Positions 34,981-46,109 of a stretch of 64,000 nt of DNA are shown here, piece after piece. Origin of the DNA: Neckera pumila (Eukaryota > Streptophyta > Bryopsida > Hypnales > Neckeraceae); assembly GCA_963969595.1 (NCBI GenBank), contig OZ018411.1, forward strand, positions 29,771,445-29,835,444, given 5' to 3'. Positions within the stretch are counted from its first letter, which is position 1; every line of letters begins with the position of its first letter. The notes under the pieces are model-generated. The model ran no database searches and was not told where the DNA came from. It saw only the letters and a program-made list of their open reading frames with translations. The position numbers were made by a program, and so were the translations under genes.

Positions 34981-36291
34981 ATAGGGAATCCAAGGGTGAA
35001 ATGGAGAAATGACAATAAGAAATGGATGAGTGGAAAGTAAAAACGACATTAAGAAATTCAAGGGTGAAAAGAAAAAAAATAACAATAAGGACCACCAAGA
35101 TGAAAAAAATGAATTAGCAATAGACAAAACTATTAAAGAAGGTGACACCAAAATAGAAGATCTCAGGATGAATGTACTGAAATGGTCATTTTATATGGAT
35201 AATTAATCAACCATCCAATATATTGGTATAATTCACATCAAAATTTTATAGAATTTATAATGAAGGTGTAACTGGTGACAATTGTCACTTGCTATTTAGC
35301 AACATAGCATATCAGAAACGTTGGCAGACCCATCAAAAACATTGCATTATCCAATCCAAGTATATTGCATTCCATTTATATATATGAAAGATCAAAATAT
35401 TAAATAAAATCCTCCACAATAATTATTATCAATAAACTTGATGAATCGATAGAATACCAAAATTCTTTTTACCATGATATTTAGTGTCATGTCCTCGCGA
35501 GAAATAAAACAATATAACCATTTTGGTACCTTTTTAGTATTAGAAACGGCCATAGGGCACGCGTGGTGAACCGGAGAAAGGTCAGTCTAGTTATTAAATG
35601 CGGTAAAAAGCGGAAGCGGAATAGGTGTGTGGGACGGTCACTTCTTACGGTAAGTAACCTTCGGCAGACGACGACGGGCGCGGGGGTCCCATCCCGTCCT
35701 GCAAGCGCGCCGCGCGTCCCGCACGTAATGGCCGCTCGGCGGCCCGGCAGCAAGTCGCGGCTGGCCTTTCTCGACTCGTCTTCCCCCCCTCGCCCTGCGC
35801 CGGCATGCCCCACATGCGCGCTGCTGCTCGCTGCTGGCTGCTCCTCTCGCAGCTCGCCCTTGCTGCCCTTCCCATTGCCCTTGCCCTCTTCTCTTTCTTT
35901 TCCCATCGCCAAGGGCAAGCTCCAGTCCTACTCACCTGAGCTCCCTCTCTCTGACAGCATCTGAGACGCGACCGCTAGTACTGCCTCCCTTCAGGTACAC
36001 ACACACACACTCACACACGCCTGCTCGCTGGTCTCGCGGTGTCCGTTTCCAGAGGAGTAGGGATCCAGAGTCGAGCTTGCATTTGTAGGGATCAAGCTGT
36101 TGGGGCTCCCGAGTGGAGCTTGCATTGGTGGTGTTAATGTTGCTGCTGTGCTTGTGGTGGATGCAGAGTGGGGAGCTGCATTGGTGGGGTGCGTGAGATC
36201 GCTGCTGTATCAGGTGGTGGTTTAGAAGACTTAAGGAAAGTGCGGCAACCACGGTTGCGAAAGTGGCCGTGGGAGGGGTTCTCCCGGTGTG
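34981..36291. promoter_or_regulatory. Upstream region and leader of the LRX-lectin gene
   Basis: The AT-rich sequence gives way at about 35530 to a strongly GC-rich block (CGCGCCGCGCGTCCCGCACG type, about 35660-35830). A CT-rich leader-like stretch follows (CTCCCTCTCTCTGACAGC near 35941) and then a CA repeat at 35997-36018. This fits a promoter plus 5' UTR of the gene starting at 36292 or 36358. Several short upstream ATGs are present. Overlapping ORFs on both strands here are products of GC richness. Confidence 0.45.
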
Positions 36292-36357
36292 ATGGTGCGG
36301 TGCATGGCGCCGTCGAAAGCATGCGCAGGGAGCAGCGGCTTTCGGAGAGGGGCGACG

Positions 36358-39263
36358 ATGAAGGCGCTGCTGGTAGTGGCCGTGTTGGTGGCGTTGGCGT
36401 CCGTGGTTGTAGCTACTGGTACGTGCTCTTAGTGGTTGCATCTCGAACTGGGTTTGGAAGTAATGTGTGGACTTTTGTTCTTTGTTGTTCGGGTTTCAAG
36501 TTTTGAGTGTTTAGAGGTTGGAGTTTTTTGTTTGGGGAGCGGGCATGGTGAGGTTCGTTGTGGTGGATAGAGGACTCAATGCGGGTGCTCTGGAGACTCA
36601 ATGCGCTATGCGTTTGCAGCTATTCGAATGGCAATAGTTGGGTGTACTGATTCGTGATTAGGAGTTAACATCAGCGCTGTTTTGGGAAGATTAGGGCGGT
36701 TGCGTGTCGATGCGCTGTCGAAGTACTTGGAGAGTGTGTGATGCCATACCAGAACGTGACGTATCCGTTGACGTAGAGAGGGAAGTAATGTAGGGGTGGT
36801 GACCTTGGTTGTGGAGTCGGCTTGGTAGTTTGTGGATAGTGTGTGAACAGTTCTTGGTACTGTTCTTGGGATCAGATTTAACTATTCAAGATTTCTTCTC
36901 TGGAGTTTTTGGAATGGATGTGGGCCAGATGTGCTTTGAATTGTGCATTCTGAGATCCGTTACCGTGCATATCGTCGCGATGTGATTAGAAAGTGGCATA
37001 TGAAATGGCTATTCTCGATATCCGTGCGAGGGTTTTGAATATGGAGTCAAAAAAATCTAGATGAATATTCCTTTCATGCCCCTCAGATTAAATAGGCATG
37101 CAGTGGGCATCAATCACGCCCTGTTCTGCCTTTACTGTAGTAGATCTGAGCGTGGAGATACTCTGTTTTTTCCAATGCCTTTTTATGGATAGTTTTGTGT
37201 AGTAGGTTTTCGTTATGTGTGATTTGGAGGTTTTGTGATCAATCTGCTGCATGGTGTTGCGGTATTGATTATTCTCGTACGTGTTGTTGACAGGTGATGG
37301 CCCTGGATTCTCCCCTGGTGGGCCTCATCCTCCGGGTGTGGGCCACCATCCCCCCGGTGTGGGTCGACATGCACCCGCATGGAGCAAATGGAGAGCATGG
37401 GTAGCCCTGCAGGCTTGGAAAAAGGCCATCACTGATGACCCTCAAGGTGTCACCAAGACCTGGGTGGGGAACGATGTCTGTGCGTACGAAGGAGTGTTCT
37501 GCTCTCCTCCAGAAGATCCGAATCTCTCCTACCTTGAGGTCGTCTCTGGCATCGACTTGAACGATGCTGATTTGAAGGGAACTCTGGTTCCCGAGCTCGG
37601 CTTGCTTCGGGAGATTGGCTTGTTCCATTTGAACAGTAACCGATTCAGTGGAACAGTTCCAGAGTCTTTCAAGTACATGAAGACGCTTTTCGAGCTAGAT
37701 CTCAGCAACAACTGGTTCGGTGGTACTTTTCCATCTGCAGTTCTGGCGATTCCCAACCTGGTTTACCTGGACATTCGCTTCAACAAGTTTTATGGCAAGT
37801 TGCCTAGGGAGCTTTTCTTAAAGCCTCTGGACGCGATCTTCGTGAACAACTGCAACTTCGAGGGTGAGCTTCCGGATACTTTTGGAGATGCGAAAACTTC
37901 AGCGATGGTGCTCGCCAACAATAACTTCTATGGCCCCATCCCCAAGTCCATCGGCCAATTGAACCAGACGTTGCAGGAGATCGTGGCCTTGAACAACAAA
38001 TTCGATGGAGGACTTCCAGAGCAAATCGGCAGCTTGAAGTTGGTCAATCTCTTCGACTACAGTGACAACCGCATCACTGGAGGACTTCCGTCCAACATCA
38101 AAAACATGAGGGACTTGGAAGTTTTCGCTATGGCAAAGAACAAGCTCAGTGGAAGAGTGACCGCTGAGCTTTGTGGACTCGACCATTTGAGCTCTGTTGT
38201 GCTGGACGACAATTACTTCACTGGAGTCGACTCTTCATGCGCAGCCCTTGGGGATATCCTCTCACTCAAGGGTAATTGTGTGCCTGGCTCTTCTGGTCAG
38301 AAGGACTCTGCGACATGCGCTGCATTCTACTCACATCCTGGCAGTCCTACTCCTACTCCTCCTACTCCCTCTACACCTACTCCCTCTACACCTACTCCTC
38401 CTACACCCTCTACACCTACTCCTCCTACACCCTCTACTCCTACTCCTCCTACACCCTCTACCCCTCCTCCAGTATTGTCTCCTCCTCCTCCCGTTTTGTC
38501 ACCTCCTCCACCAGTCCTCTCACCCCCGCCCCCCGTACTGTCACCGCCCCCTCCCGTCCTCTCACCCCCTCCTCCCGTCCTCTCACCCCCTCCTCCAGTC
38601 GTCTCTCCACCTCCTCCTCCTGCTGCTTGCCCTCCGGGATACAAGGCTGGGCATAAATCAGGAACATGCTTCATGTTGGTCAAGGAGCCCATGAAGTGGG
38701 TGGATGCTGAGTTTTACTGCCGTGGACAATCAGATGGGCACTTGGCAGCCGTTGCCAATTGGGCCGAGCTCAAGGACCTTGGGCATATGTGTTACAAGGC
38801 GAATGAGACTGTTTTCAGTGACCATGAAAACCCTCTGGGTCTGGGCTGCTACTTGGGAGGCCGGAGACCCTACACTATCAGTCCCCCAACCAAGGGTTGG
38901 AACTACCCTCTTTCTCCTTGCATTGAGTTCAACCAGACTTTCTGGAACGACGGGGAGCCTAACAACTTGGGAGGGTATGAAGGCTGTCTGACTGTCAAGT
39001 ACGAGTCTTGGGAGCAGGCTCATAACCCGGAGAAGCTTCCCTTCATGCTCAACGACTTGAGCTGCGACGTGCCGTTGCCCTTCATCTGTGCATTGACCGA
39101 ATGTGAAGATGCTGGATGTGATTTGGATGACACGTGCAAAACGCAGGGCGATTCCAAGGCTAAGTGCTACTCCGATCCGCACACTCCGGTCGGATACAAC
39201 TGCGGCTGTAGCGAAGGCTTCACGGCAGACGGCTCTGGAACTTGCATTCCCAAGTGGGGATAA
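36358..39263 (+). CDS. Secreted LRX-type LRR protein with extensin hinge, C-type lectin and EGF-like tail
   Basis: Two exons, 36358-36418 and 37294-39263, with a GTACGT donor and a TTGACAG acceptor, join in phase to 676 residues. Residues 1-20 form a signal peptide (MKALLVVAVLVALASVVVAT). In-frame ATGs at 36292 and 36304 would add 22 or 18 residues. A Gly/His/Pro-rich linker follows, then an LRX-type LRR domain (about 60-355) with the cap CAYEGVFC, IGLFHLNSNRFSGTVP, LFELDLSNNWFGG and LVYLDIRFNKFYG, close to plant leucine-rich repeat extensins. About 369-465 is a hinge of TPTPPTPS and seven SPPPP units, without tyrosine. Residues 466-619 are a C-type lectin domain with nine Cys, EPNN at 575-578, GGYEGC, and LND in place of WND, so the calcium/sugar ligands are kept. 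The last 57 residues hold seven Cys, EGF-like. LRX proteins sit in the cell wall and bind RALF peptides; the lectin end suggests glycan binding. The conserved PVDC cysteine after the LRRs is absent. Confidence 0.9.
36419..37293 (+). other. Intron of the LRX-lectin gene
   Basis: An 875-base intron starts GTACGT and ends TTGTTGACAG. It splits the glycine codon directly after the signal peptide, so exon 1 encodes little more than the signal sequence. This arrangement favours exon shuffling. Confidence 0.8.
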
Positions 39264-40870
39264 ATTTACTCTAGTCATAAGCTTTCTTTGAGATGTGCCA
39301 GGGACCCGAATTATTATTCTATGGAGAAAGCGGCAAGGGCAGGTAAAAAAGGCTTCGTGGTTCAAACTGCAGTAGGCGGAGTTGGAAACTAGTAGCAGGT
39401 GGTGCGTGTGGTGGAAGGACTGCTTAGGGAGTAGACAGATATCGGAAGGTTTATTTCTAGTGAGATAAAAAGGGGGTGGTTCTGATGTGGTAAGATTTGG
39501 GTAAACCTTGCCCTATCTCTCTCTTCCCAATGGGCACCGAGACACCAGGCAATCAAAGATTGTCCTTTTATGGCCGTAGACTGCGCCCCTTGGATGTATC
39601 AGGCTGCCTCACTACTGACCCTTTGCATTGGCTGTGACACAGCTAGCTCCTGTGGTGAGGTGACTTTGGGTACCGATTGGCATTTATTGATTTCTATCCA
39701 TTCAACTGCTATGCTATATTTATCTTCTGGTGGTGGTGAAGTTCAGAGGGTGAGCGAGAGGCTCTGTGCACGTCAACGCTGTGCGAGGTTTCTTGGATCT
39801 TCTGAACTTGTCAACTGCCGATTCTTTGATTGTGAACAGTTTATTATTTTTTAGAGTCGTCTTTTTTCCCCCCGGTAAACTAAGTGTACTGTTATCTCTT
39901 ATTTTCTAATTCTTATCTCATTCGTTTCTATTTATTCATGTTTTGTCACCCCTGGATTCACCACTTGAATAAGATCTCAGTGACAATGCTTATTACTTGG
40001 CGTGTCTCTCTTTCCTCTCCTACGTACTACTTTAAATTCCCTCAACCTTGCATTGGAGACCTATATTATCTGGCGCATGTGCTGTCGTGAGTTCGATGGG
40101 GTATGTAACTTAGGTCTTCCCTGCTTTCAGGATAGTGTTGGCTGTGGTACTTTCGATTCTTATTGTCTGCGTTCACATTTGTGTTTGAACGCTCAGCAAT
40201 GGTGAACTTGTTACAATGTTGTGCCTATGAGTAGACCTGTATGTTCAGGCTTTATTAGTGAGGGTCTGTTGCAGAGCACAATTAAGCCTAGGTGAAATTC
40301 ATAATGACAGAAGCCCTTGGTACAGTTAATAATGTAGCAGCAACTGTGGGTGTCATCAGAAGTGATTAATGCTCATCTGTGCCAGTCCCCAGAACTAAAG
40401 ATAGACGTGGGACAGGTCGAGATTGAATCGTATGAGTCTACGAGAGCTGTGATGTTCGTTTGGGACGGGGTTCCTCAAAGCAGTGTTCAGTACTCTTGTG
40501 CGAGGCATGAAGGATGTGAAGGATGGTCTAGATTTGAGCTGGAACTATTGTTTTCCTCATATCCAGAGATTTCGAAGAAATTGGACGTGATGAATCTGAA
40601 TGGACTCTTTGCTGAGTTTACTGGTGACTGAACTCTTGTACATCGGATTGTGAGTGGAGTTAGTATTGTAGAGGTCTATGTATTGTCCCAGGCGTTGGAT
40701 AATTTGCATGTCCTTGGTTGTAGTGTACAGTACACTTAACGCTAAGGTTGTAGCACCTTAACTCTGAATGGACAGGCTTATGAATGGACAGGCTTATGAC
40801 CACTTTTGCAAACTTTGAAGTCTTCTCTGTATGCTCCCGTGTGCAACTGCACATGAAAGAGATTTATTTA
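39264..40870 (+). other. 3' flank of the LRX-lectin gene
   Basis: GC content stays near that of the gene, which suggests a long 3' UTR or downstream transcript. A 93-codon ORF at 40350-40631 (MSSEVINAHLCQSPELKIDV start) has a protein-like composition but no recognisable domain. It could be a small gene or chance. No clear polyadenylation site could be chosen. Confidence 0.3.
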
Positions 40871-40918
40871 TTATTTTTCAGAGATGTAATCATAAGTTTT
40901 CTATGAGTCATAAAAGTT

Positions 40919-41720
40919 TCAATTCCATAATTAACTTCTTAACAATTTAGTGTTTTGAACCATTATCTACTTCTTTCTACTTACTATTTTTTTCCTATAT
41001 GTTGTACAATTCCAAATAATCTGAAAATTTTCAAGCATGTAGCCAACTTGCTCTAAAGAATGAATCCAAAAAAGCACAACCATTTTAGAATTTTTTTCAT
41101 AATAATTTGACCTTGTGAAGTGTAGCTACCCGGTTTTTTGCAAGGCCAAAAAAAGGACTTTTGCCACTTCAAACGCTAATATCTTCCAATCTACATGACG
41201 GAAATTTCTGAAATTTTTTTTACACATTCCCAAACCAGAGTACTACAAGATCTAATTGTTACATGTGTCCAAAAATGATATTTTTCAAAGATTTCATACT
41301 TGTGCTAGAAATGGCAATTTTGGAGCATTTTTGGTGTGAACATAGTCAAGAAACTTTAGGGGTTAAAAGTTACTATATGATTTGTAGTTTCTTTTGGAAA
41401 CCGGGTAGCTAAAAAAATCACTTTAAGAAAAAATATATATTTGAAATTGATTTTCTATATTTATATACACATGGAAAGATTTGAATCCTTCTATTTTGAT
41501 TAATGAGATGAAAGTTACGAAGAGATTTAGTTCGTGGGCAATTATGGAGTCCTTTATTTAACTCAATTTTCAATATTTTTGAAAAATAATAAAATCAAAG
41601 GATGTAGATTGTTATTGTAATATTATAACCTTTGGATAGGTATTTTTGGAGTTCCATAACTAAATTCTTAATAATTTAGTATTTTAAATCATTCTCTACT
41701 TCTTTCTATTTAATATTTTT
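40919..41720 (+). repeat. F1-related repeat copies with an empty MITE site
   Basis: 40919-41370 nearly duplicates 23190-23640. 41450-41720 matches 22690-22856 joined to 23144 onward. At 41604/41605 (GGATG then TAGATTG) this copy lacks the MITE present at 22857-23143, so it records the unoccupied target. Confidence 0.6.
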
Positions 41721-44189
41721 TCAAGCATGAATATAAAAAAAAAAATTCTAAATTTTTTATATTGTATTCCCATCTTATTTCTTCATTATATTATGGAGAG
41801 TTGCAAGTTGTAATATCTACAAATTTTTGGGTATAATTTTTGAAAGATGAAATCTAATAATTTGGGAAGAGTAAAATACTTCTTTTTGAAATCCAAGCAT
41901 TGTCATCTTGCAATTGGTAAGGTCTCTAATTCTCAAATTTTAGGAGGATATACACTAATAAATTAACTAAAGATTCATATGGTTGGATTTGTTAAAAATT
42001 AATATAGATGAATATTTTAGCCTTGCTTTGGAGACTAGTATTTTGAATCAATTTCGGCTTGTAAACATGAAAGAACTTTAGGGCTGTTAACTATGAAATA
42101 AGGGGCTTGCCAATATGGTCATTAGCCCCAAAATTATTGGCTAATGTGCTGAATAATTCCATTTATTGTTTCTATACTTGGGTGGTTGCAAGATGCACCT
42201 ATTCTATTATGTCTCATCCTTAGTAAATTGACTTGTTTTTTGGCCATTACTTTTGCGTTCTAGCTCCAAATGACTTAAGATTTATAGATAAGGTACTCAT
42301 GACTTTTATACATCTAGCTTTAATTTTTTTTGAAATTTCAAAAAAAAATAATTGTCCAAATATAGTCCCAAATTTTAAATCACATTTGCCAATTTGAAGG
42401 ATTAGAACTATATATAGTAACCAAAAAAACAAATTTGAAGTTGAAACTTAGAGGAAATGGTCTTCTAGTAACTTATAGCTATGGTTTGAAGGAATTCAAA
42501 AAATAGTTAATTGTATATTGTGTGGAAATCAACAAAGTGAACTTCTTTCTATTTGCATTTCAAAACATATAAAGATTTTTTGTGATTCCTTTGGTGAATG
42601 ACCATCTCCATTGAGTTGTTACAAGTGGCACATACTAATTTTATTTTGTTTCATTTTTTCCTATGTTTTCCTAATTAAAATATTAGAATAACTGGTTTCT
42701 TAAGATTTGGCACTTATCTAGTTTTCCTATTTAGAGATTTTTTTGCAGTTTTCCTTGTGTGGTTACCTTCATCTTAAAGGTGTACACATTGGCCAAATTT
42801 TTAAAATTTATTTATTTATTTCCAATTTTAACCCCTCAAGGACTAAGAAGACACAATGTATTTGCTTCAAATTTTCAATGGCAAATTCTTGGTAGGGTGA
42901 AACAAATCCCAATATTTTGTAAAGTAGGATCTTGTATAGAAACAAGTTGACATACTTGTTGCATTTTCCGGTTTTCAAAATTTCAATGTAGGAAGTGTTT
43001 AAAAAGTTATTTAGAAAATGTAGTTTAATAGAAAAAGAGAGCAAACATAACTTTTTTCTAATGAAAGTAATAGTAGGAATGGACAAAATATTTTGTGTTC
43101 TAAGATACACCCAATTGAACCTTGTAATTTTAATATTGTTAAAAATAAAAAATAATTTTTTTTTTCTAGACCCAGCTTGTTACAAATAATTTGTCAATTT
43201 TTGATGTTACAAACAATATGCTGATAATACAAATTGTTGAATTTCAAAATTGATGCATGCACAAAGTTTTGAAATTTTTGTAGGATCCAATTTGGTCAAT
43301 TTTGGATTTCTACTCCTTCTATATGAAAATTTTTATAAATTTGAGAGAGTTTTTATTTCTCATTGAAAAAAAATTTAAAAACACTACATTTGCTTTAGAT
43401 TCTCATACAAATTTTTTGAGGGTAAAAAAACATTATTCATCTTCTTATAATTTTCTTCCTCTAAAACTACGTTTATTGCCTATGAAGTTGATCATTCTAA
43501 ATTGTTATAATGTAAAAATTGAATGATCATATTTTCCACAATTAATTCCATGCATACTAGACAAATTAATTTTTATTTTTGTATGGTTAAAATTAAAATT
43601 TCAAGCACATCTATGTGCAAAAAAACATCAAAGTGGGACATTTTTTTGAAAACCTCCATTCTCAAAAAGTTGTAAGGCCTTAAGGGATTAAAGTATTTAA
43701 CAAAAAAATAATGAGTACTAGACAAAATACAACAAATAATTTAGGTGTTTCTTGCAATTATCCACCCTCTAAAGTTGTTCAATGGACACTTTGAGTCTTT
43801 TATAGTGTTATAGGGCTAAGTGCTTATACCCTAAGAATTTGAGTTGTGTTTGTACAAATTAGATACCTTCTAAATGCATGCAAAGAAAGTAGAATAATCC
43901 CCACCTAAAAACAGCCAAGGTCTACCATATGGCCAAAGTTGATGAAAATTGTTCTGAATCCTTTTCAATATATTCTCCAAAGCTTCTATCCTATTAGGTT
44001 AAGGATAGGCCCATCAAATCTAAGTTTTTTCTTCTTTCTTCTATATTCAGCTTGTACTTAGTCAATTTACTATTTACGGATAAATTTGGTGTGAAGGATT
44101 GAAAAATTAGAAGTTGATGGACGCTTTGATTATAGATGTGAGATTTTAATTTACAATGGTGTTGATGCTTTAAGCAATGATGATCAATG
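41721..44189. other. AT-rich gene-free DNA
   Basis: No gene is visible; ORFs of up to 100 codons here are low-complexity and lack domains. Confidence 0.5.
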
Positions 44190-44532
44190 CATTAGATGAG
44201 AAATCAGCCCTGTGGAGGGCTGCGTATTCGCAACCTGTGAGAACTTGTGAGAACTGCCGAATTCAGGGCCGTGGCAGCTCGCTGACATGGCCGAGCGACT
44301 GCCACGTCGGAAAAAAAAAAAAAAATTTTCAAAAAAAAGAATGAATTTTTTTTTTCTGTTTTTTTTTTCATTTCAAGAATGAAAAAAAAAATTTTTTTTT
44401 TTTTTTTTTTTTGAAATTTTTTTGTCGGGCACAGCCGTTCCCTGAAACTGCGGGGGGGGGGGGGGGGGGGGGGGACTAGCGTTGGGAACGGGCCCGAAAC
44501 GGCCCTCCCGACCCCCCAAAACTCATCTAATG
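44190..44532. mobile_element. CATTAG-family MITE, copy 6, with homopolymer expansions
   Basis: The ends are CATTAGATGAGAAATCAGCC and the complement of CCCAAAACTCATCTAATG. The interior keeps GGAGGGCTGCG, GTGGCAGCTCGCTGACATGG and GGGAACGGGCCCGAAACGG. A- and T-runs and a G-run of about 24 bases (44452-44475) make it the longest copy (343 bp). G flanks both sides. Confidence 0.75.
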
Positions 44533-45902
44533 GGTTTGAAGTTCAAAAGTTATGAAACAAAATGAAGAGGATAGAAGCGTGTTTTGAAGTGGCATGTTAG
44601 GGCCCATCAATTAGAAGAATATATTTCTTATGATTTGTCACAAGTGGTTGTTGAAAGATTAACTTAAAAATCAAATTGTTACATGTCCAAATGAAAATGA
44701 AACATATTCAATAATTTTGGTCTCTTGTTGCCTATTATGCAAAGGATTATTTTCTTGTGTCTACCAAGTACAATGGGGTGATGATATGTTCTTCAATGAA
44801 TATTTAAAATTTGCCAAATAAGTAAATTTTTTGAAATGATGATGTTGAAATGCACAAAATTGAATTAGAATATTATTTATAAGCTTCAAAAATATTCTGC
44901 GGAAATTTGAAGTGAAGCCTAGAGTAAAAAACCATATTGAATAATTTCTCCAATTTTCTTATTAGAAAGAGATGTAAGAATCTCTTGCTTTGCCACTGAA
45001 GCAAATTGTATTTCAAACAAAAATAAACATTGTAATGAACGTAATATAATATCTTAGTAAACAATATGTTGAATGGTGACTAAAAATCTGAATGATATCA
45101 TAATTAGGGTTTAGGAAGAATATCATCCAATTTGATTGAAAATGCTTTAACAAAATTGAAGTTGAGTTGTACATATACCCAACATAAAATGTTATGTAAT
45201 TTAAGAAATATTAAGAAAACTTACTTTCATTTTTGCCATTTTTTTGGTAATTTGAAAAATAATGGTGAATATTTTTTTTCCCACTGGCAAACTTTAATTC
45301 CTTTAAAAAATTATGAATTTGCAATAAAGGATGGCAGCATATCATCACCCTACGGTAGGGTGATTGGTATATTCACATTCCCTAGTAACAATTATAACAT
45401 TGGCTTACAAGGATAGTGACATTTTTAAGATTGTTGAATTGGCTTTTATATATCACCTCCTAAGAAAGACACACAATAATTTGGCATTTTAGAATATTAT
45501 ATCAACTTATAAATTCACAAAGTACTAAAGTACTAAAATTGTAGTTAAACATGACATTCAATTATTTTCATATAGTTCTAAATATCTAATCTTTGCTATA
45601 AATGCTCTTCCATGTTCTATGAATGAAAATCTTTCAAGTAAATATATGGATAAATTAAAATTCTATTGTCGAACTGGTAAATTATTTGGTAGGTGTTTCT
45701 TAGGTTTGATAAAGAATACTCCGTCCATTGACAAGTTTTTTTTTTTCAATGCTTGATGGTTTTTATAAGATGTTTCAATGTATAAATGTATCAAAGAATA
45801 ATTTAACTAACCAAAATGCTTTAAAAAAAACCCAGTTGGTGCTACAGGGACAGAGCCTCTATAGTGTAGCTGCTTGCTTTTCCAAGCATCAGATTGCAGC
45901 TT
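44533..45902. other. AT-rich gene-free DNA upstream of the AIRIM-like gene
   Basis: No gene is recognised. The GC rise that marks the next transcription unit begins near 45835. Confidence 0.5.
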
Positions 45903-45921
45903 TTTAGGGTTTAGGGTTTAG
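45903..45921 (+). promoter_or_regulatory. Telo-box in the leader of the AIRIM-like gene
   Basis: TTTAGGGTTTAGGGTTTAG lies about 190 bases before the chosen start codon. Its complement contains AAACCCTAA twice. In plants this box is enriched in promoters and leaders of ribosomal-protein and ribosome-assembly genes, which agrees with the inferred role of the product. Confidence 0.55.
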
Positions 45922-46109
45922 CGAGACCGAACATGGCACGACTTCTCACTCTTTGGTTTCGAAGCTCGCCGGAGTGTTTGTTGTCTGAATTTGGGCAACC
46001 TTTTCTTCCATGTCGGTGACCTGGATTGTAGCCAAGATGGATCTGCTCAATCACCATGACCTAATGTCGCAAATTTTCGAGCAATGTCACTATCTGTGAG
46101 GTGGTTACT

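Noticed and set aside
35487..36441. Overlapping ORFs of 96-169 codons on both strands in the GC-rich leader region
   Set aside because: They overlap one another on both strands, lack domains, and sit in the GC-rich promoter and leader of the LRX-lectin gene, where few stop codons occur by composition.
38197..38694. Long alternative-frame ORFs (165, 126 and 121 codons) across the proline hinge
   Set aside because: They are frame shadows of the repetitive CT-rich hinge-coding sequence; their Leu-, Ser/Tyr- and Gly-rich repeats follow from the same repeat.
38730..39365. A 211-codon minus-strand ORF
   Set aside because: It is antisense to the C-type lectin exon, whose plus-strand frame has clear domain motifs.
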